Below are positions 41,187 to 44,175 of a stretch of DNA of 44,175 nucleotides, piece after piece. The position numbers were made by a program, and so were the translations under genes. Numbering within the stretch: the first letter of the stretch is position 1; each line of letters opens with the position of its first letter. The notes below the pieces were generated by a model. It saw nothing but the letters and a program-made list of their open reading frames with translations. It was not told where the DNA came from and did not search any database. The stretch is from Chloroflexota bacterium (GTDB lineage Bacteria; Chloroflexota; Dormibacteria; Dormibacterales; Dormibacteraceae): the NCBI GenBank assembly GCA_005880175.1, contig VBJR01000219.1:7717-51891 (forward strand). The letters run 5' to 3'.

Positions 41187-41813
41187 TCAGCCACGCAGCG
41201 GGTACACCCGTGCCCGGACCTCCGAGTCGTAGATCTCCAGCATCCCGTAGGACGGCACGGGCCGGTCCACCCGGTGCCGGATCACCTGCAGCCACGTCCA
41301 CTCGAACCAGCTCGGATGGCGTGCCAGCCGGCGCCGCGCCTCCCGCTCGTTCACCTGGTAGACGGCGCCGGGGTTGAACACGAGCGTGCCGTCCACCAGG
41401 TCCACGCGAGCCTGGTGGGTGTGCCCGTGGATGATCACGTCCGCGTTCGGATGCAGCCGCTTCAGGTGGGCCTGCAGCCCCACCGCGGACCAGACCGTGC
41501 CCAGGCTGAGCGTGCCGACCAGCGTGGCCGGCTCCTCGATCAGCCGGGTCCGGTTGCCGTGCACGATGACCACCCGCCGGCCGCCGATCGCGACCTCCCG
41601 GCTCAGCGGCAGCTCGGTCATCGCGCCGTCGTGGTCGCCCCGCACGGCCTCGACCGGCGCGATCTCGCGCAGGCGGGCAAGGGTGGACGGGCCGCCCACG
41701 TCGCCCGCGTGCAGGATGTGGTTCACCCCGCGCAGGCCCTCGAGGAGGCCGGCCGGCAGCTCGTCGAGGAACTCCGGGCAGTGGGTGTCGGCGACGACAC
41801 CGATCCTGATCAC
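41187..41813 (-). CDS. YfcE/MJ0936-type metallophosphoesterase
   Basis: 208 residues. Metal ligands of a calcineurin-like phosphoesterase are present: GVVADTHCPE (D-x-H), ILHAGDVGG (GD), VRGDHDG (the GNHD block with Asp in place of Asn), VHGN and IIHGHTHQ. The GNHD Asn contacts metal, so its replacement is notable. Hydrolyses phosphodiesters; physiological substrate unknown. GTG start. Divergent from the DUF4097 gene. Confidence 0.85.
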   Translation of the reverse strand: MIRIGVVADTHCPEFLDELPAGLLEGLRGVNHILHAGDVGGPSTLARLREIAPVEAVRGDHDGAMTELPLSREVAIGGRRVVIVHGNRTRLIEEPATLVGTLSLGTVWSAVGLQAHLKRLHPNADVIIHGHTHQARVDLVDGTLVFNPGAVYQVNEREARRRLARHPSWFEWTWLQVIRHRVDRPVPSYGMLEIYDSEVRARVYPLRG

Positions 41814-41852
41814 GGTGCATATTGTGCCGTGGTGGCATTTTTCGGCAGACTC

Positions 41853-41882
41853 TTGACAATCTAGCAAGGTCTGGTTTCTAAT
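41853..41882 (+). promoter_or_regulatory. Promoter TTGACA-18-TCTAAT, leaderless
   Basis: A perfect -35 (41853-41858) and a near-consensus -10 (41877-41882) lie so that transcription starts at or beside the ATG (41890). It is the clearest housekeeping promoter in the window. The AT-rich surroundings stand out. Confidence 0.7.
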
Positions 41883-41889
41883 CTGCTCA

Positions 41890-42735
41890 ATGCAAGACGA
41901 GCGACGAGCGGTGCTGGAACGCGTCGCCCGCGGCGAGATCTCGCCCGCGGAGGCGGCGTCGCTGCTCGAAGAGATGGAAGCGGGCGCCGCCCCCGAGCGC
42001 GACCCGCGGGACTGGGCGGCCGACTGGGCCGAGCCGGGCGCGGCGTCCGCGGCGGGGACGCAGGCGGTGCCACCGCCGCCTCCGCCCGGGGGCGGCGCCG
42101 CCCGGATCCGCGTGGTCCGGAGCATCGGCACGGCGGACGTGGTCGGCGACCCGACGGTGCGCGAGGCCGTGGCCGACGGGCCCCACGTGGCCCGGCGCGA
42201 GGGCGACATGCTCGTCATCGAGGGCCAGGACGACTGGGAGATGGGCCCCGGGTTCCACTTCAACTGGGCCGAGGGCCGGCACGAGCGTCACATGCGGATG
42301 CGCCGGCGCCACCTCGGCGGCCGCTGGGGCGACATCGCCCCGCTGCGCGTCCGGGTCAACCCGGACCTGCCGCTGGAGGTGGACGCGTCGGCCGGCAAGC
42401 TCCGGATCCGGGGCGTGCACGGTCCGATCCGGGCCAACGTGCAGGCCGGGAGCCTGGACATGACGGACTTCCGCTCGCCGTTCGACCTGAACGTCCAGGC
42501 GGGCAGCGTGAACGCGCGCGGCCGGCTGGACCACGGGGCCTCGCACGTGAACTGCGAGGCCGGTGGCGTCCGCATCGTGCTGGAGCGCGGCTCGAGCGTG
42601 CGGGTCACCGCCCACACGACGCTGGGCAAGGTGGCGTTCGACGGCAGCGCTCGGTCGCCGTGGACGATCGGCGGCGGCGAGGCGACGCTGGACGTCTCGG
42701 CGACGATGGGCTCGGTGCGGGTCTCGGCCGAGTGA
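41890..42735 (+). CDS. DUF4097-family protein with SHOCT-like N-terminus
   Basis: 281 residues. Residues 1-30 (LERVARGEISPAEAASLLEEM) form a short SHOCT-like helix pair. A proline run (about 57-66) links to a right-handed beta-repeat domain of the DUF4097/adhesin type (LEVDASAGKLRIRGVHGPI, then NVQAGSLDM, NVQAGSVNA, TLGKVAF and TMGSVRVS). Often found with DUF2089 regulators, as here: the stop overlaps the next start (TGATG). Likely an envelope-stress related scaffold; function unknown. Confidence 0.8.
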   Translation: MQDERRAVLERVARGEISPAEAASLLEEMEAGAAPERDPRDWAADWAEPGAASAAGTQAVPPPPPPGGGAARIRVVRSIGTADVVGDPTVREAVADGPHVARREGDMLVIEGQDDWEMGPGFHFNWAEGRHERHMRMRRRHLGGRWGDIAPLRVRVNPDLPLEVDASAGKLRIRGVHGPIRANVQAGSLDMTDFRSPFDLNVQAGSVNARGRLDHGASHVNCEAGGVRIVLERGSSVRVTAHTTLGKVAFDGSARSPWTIGGGEATLDVSATMGSVRVSAE

Positions 42736-43112
42736 TGGCACGCCGGGATTCCCGTTCCGCCCCCCGCGACTGCCCCGTCTGCGGCGAGCGCCTGGCGCTC
42801 ACCCGGCTGAGCTGCCGGGCCTGCGGCACCGAGCTGTCGGGCGAGTTCGAGTCGTGCGAGTTCTGCTCCATCAGCCCCGAGGACCGGCAGGTGCTGCGCG
42901 TGTTCCTCGCGTCGCGCGGGAACATGAAGGAGCTGGAGCGCCACCTGGGCGTCAGCTACCCGACCGCCCGGGCCCGGTTCGACGCGCTGCTGGCCCGCCT
43001 GGGCCTCGCGCCGGAGCGGCCGGCGGCGAGTCCGAAGGTCGACCTGCTCGAGCAGCTCGCCAAGGGCGAGATCGACATCGAGCAGGCCATGCAGAAGCTC
43101 GACCAGAAATGA
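42735..43112 (+). CDS. DUF2089-family zinc-ribbon/HTH regulator
   Basis: 125 residues. Two Cys pairs (CPVCGERL and CRACGTEL) form a zinc ribbon, and a third Cys pair (CEFC) follows. An HTH region (LRVFLASRGNMKELERHLGVSYPTARAR) and a C-terminal SHOCT-like helix (LAKGEIDIEQAMQKL) complete it. The last helix matches the N-terminal helix of its DUF4097 partner, suggesting that they interact or share an evolutionary module. Probable transcription regulator of the pair. Confidence 0.85.
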   Translation: MARRDSRSAPRDCPVCGERLALTRLSCRACGTELSGEFESCEFCSISPEDRQVLRVFLASRGNMKELERHLGVSYPTARARFDALLARLGLAPERPAASPKVDLLEQLAKGEIDIEQAMQKLDQK

Positions 43113-43130
43113 CCGCGGTCGCGGCCGGCC

Positions 43131-43152
43131 GGCGCGGCGCCCGAGCCGCGCC
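43131..43152 (+). terminator. GGCGCGGC hairpin after the DUF2089 gene
   Basis: GGCGCGGC and GCCGCGCC pair perfectly around 6 nt, 18 bp past the stop. No T-run. It lies just before the P450 gene. Confidence 0.4.
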
Positions 43153-43175
43153 GCACGCCGCCCGCAGGCCATAGG

Positions 43176-44175
43176 ATGCGGGGCGTGAGCACCCACGCGC
43201 CGCTGCCGCTCGAGGAGGTCGACCTCGCCAGCCTGGACTTCTGGAACGCGGGGAACGACGTCCGGGAGGCCGGGTTCGCGACGCTGAGGCGCGAGGCGCC
43301 CGTGCGGTTCTTCGCGGAGTTCCCGGTCGAGGGGTTCCCGACCGGACCCGGCTTCTGGGCCGTGACGCGGTACGACGACATCGTGGAGGCGAGCCGCCGG
43401 CCGGACCTGTTCTGCAGCGGCCTGGGGACGAACGTCATCGACCTGCCCATCGAGATCGCGGAGTTCTTCGGCTCGATGATCAGCATGGACGACCCCAAGC
43501 ACGCGCGGCTGCGGGGCATCGTCCAGAAGGGCTTCACGCCGCGGATGGTGGCCCGGGTCGAGGGCTACGTGCGGGACAAGGCGCGGGCCCTGGTGGACCG
43601 GGCGCTGGAGGAGCACCCGGACGGGCGGTGCGACTTCGTCCAGGCGTTCGCGGCCCCGCTGCCGCTCCAGATCATCTGCGAGATGATGGGCATCCCGGCC
43701 GAGGACGAGCGGCAGATCTTCAACTGGACGAACGTGATCCTGGGCGCGGGCGACCCCGACTACGGGGGCACGTTCGAGCACCTGATGACGACCAGCTTCG
43801 AGATCTACGCGTACGCGCAGGCGCTGGGCGAGGACCGGCTGGCGAACCCGCGCGACGACATCACCAGCGGGCTGATGCACGCGGAGCTGGACGGCGAGCG
43901 GCTCACGGCCCAGGAGTTCGGCTCGTTCTTCATCCTGCTGGTGGTGGCGGGCAACGAGACCACGCGCAACGCGATCAGCCACGGCATGAAGGCGCTGACG
44001 GACTTCCCGGACCAGCGCCGGGCCTGGTGGAGCGACTACGAGACGGGCGCACGGAACGCGGTGGAGGAGCTGGTCCGCTGGGCGACGCCGGTCATCCACT
44101 TCCGGCGCACGGCGACGGCCGACACGGAGCTGCACGGGGTCCCGATCAAGGCTGGCGAGAAGGTCGTGTACTGGT
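43176..44175 (+). CDS. Cytochrome P450, CYP125/CYP142-like (3' end cut by window)
   Basis: 333 codons visible. LADLDFW-like start (VDLASLDFWNAG), GFWAVTRYDDIVEASR, MDDPKHARLRGIVQKGFTPRM, then the I-helix oxygen-activation motif VVAGNETTRNAISHG and the ExxR helix (VEELVRW). FRRTATADTEL follows; the heme-Cys loop lies beyond the window. Closest by motif to mycobacterial CYP125/142/124, which hydroxylate cholesterol side chains or methyl-branched lipids. ATG 43176 or GTG 43185 may be the start. Redox partners are not in view. Confidence 0.88.
   Translation, partial: MRGVSTHAPLPLEEVDLASLDFWNAGNDVREAGFATLRREAPVRFFAEFPVEGFPTGPGFWAVTRYDDIVEASRRPDLFCSGLGTNVIDLPIEIAEFFGSMISMDDPKHARLRGIVQKGFTPRMVARVEGYVRDKARALVDRALEEHPDGRCDFVQAFAAPLPLQIICEMMGIPAEDERQIFNWTNVILGAGDPDYGGTFEHLMTTSFEIYAYAQALGEDRLANPRDDITSGLMHAELDGERLTAQEFGSFFILLVVAGNETTRNAISHGMKALTDFPDQRRAWWSDYETGARNAVEELVRWATPVIHFRRTATADTELHGVPIKAGEKVVYW

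Noticed and set aside
1..44175. tRNA genes and CRISPR arrays
   Set aside because: No cloverleaf with a T-loop of the GGTTCGA type in intergenic DNA, and no regularly spaced direct repeats were found by eye. A tRNAscan run would settle it.

Overview
The window is high-GC DNA (about 70% by eye) with dense short-spaced operons, many GTG and some TTG starts, ATGA/GTGA start-stop overlaps and several promoters sitting directly on leaderless start codons. Gene content includes a VapBC45-like toxin-antitoxin pair, glcDEF, PadR and LuxR-AAA regulators, a vanadium haloperoxidase, a DUF4097/DUF2089 pair and a CYP125-like P450. This points to an actinomycetote, possibly Thermoleophilia-like. A Chloroflexota or Dormibacterota-type soil lineage is a less likely alternative. 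No rRNA, tRNA, CRISPR or transposase gene was recognised.

Layout. 1-1117 (-): VapB45/VapC45-like pair, cut by the window start. 1209-4716 (-): VOC protein, URO-D/MtaA-like protein, a histidine-kinase/FN3 chimeric remnant and a vanadium haloperoxidase. 4988-8212: GRDP-like protein (+), LuxR-family ATPase regulator (-) and a monothiol glutaredoxin-like protein (-). 8311-14377 (+): glycolate-oxidase-type genes glcD, glcE and glcF, split by two tandem paralogous methyltransferases (-), then a PPOX-fold protein. 14385-17203 (-): two polytopic GT-C/GT87-type membrane proteins. 17211-18824 (+): TesB thioesterase and a membrane PH-like protein. 18842-19497: a small HicA-like cassette between perfect 19-bp direct repeats. 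19507-25295 (-): GH5, GH2, galactokinase and a LOG-like protein. 25350-25568 (+): a probable structured ncRNA with a strong terminator, followed by a PaaI-type thioesterase. 26323-27739 (-): a PadR-centred membrane operon. 27760-37502 (-): the oxylipin-type operon. 37657-43112: spermidine-synthase-like membrane protein, PrxQ, DnaJ-like protein, LapA-like protein, phosphodiesterase and the DUF4097/DUF2089 pair. 43176-end (+): P450, cut by the window end.

The most interesting region is the operon at 27760-37502. Its order is: alpha-dioxygenase-like heme peroxidase, nitroreductase-like protein, a second alpha-dioxygenase-like peroxidase with an altered distal heme site, catalase-related heme protein, a second frame-broken nitroreductase-like protein, patatin-like lipase, and FAD oxidase. 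A lipase releasing fatty acids, dioxygenases making hydroperoxides, and catalase-related and flavin enzymes converting them would make a bacterial oxylipin pathway. The families are established; the pathway is inference.

A caution applies to the whole window. Several genes carry small frame breaks (glcE, one methyltransferase, GT87, GH2, one nitroreductase-like gene). Others seem to lack conserved internal or terminal segments (LOG, galK, DnaJ-like, glcF, the kinase/FN3 chimera). This could be real decay or sequence and assembly error.
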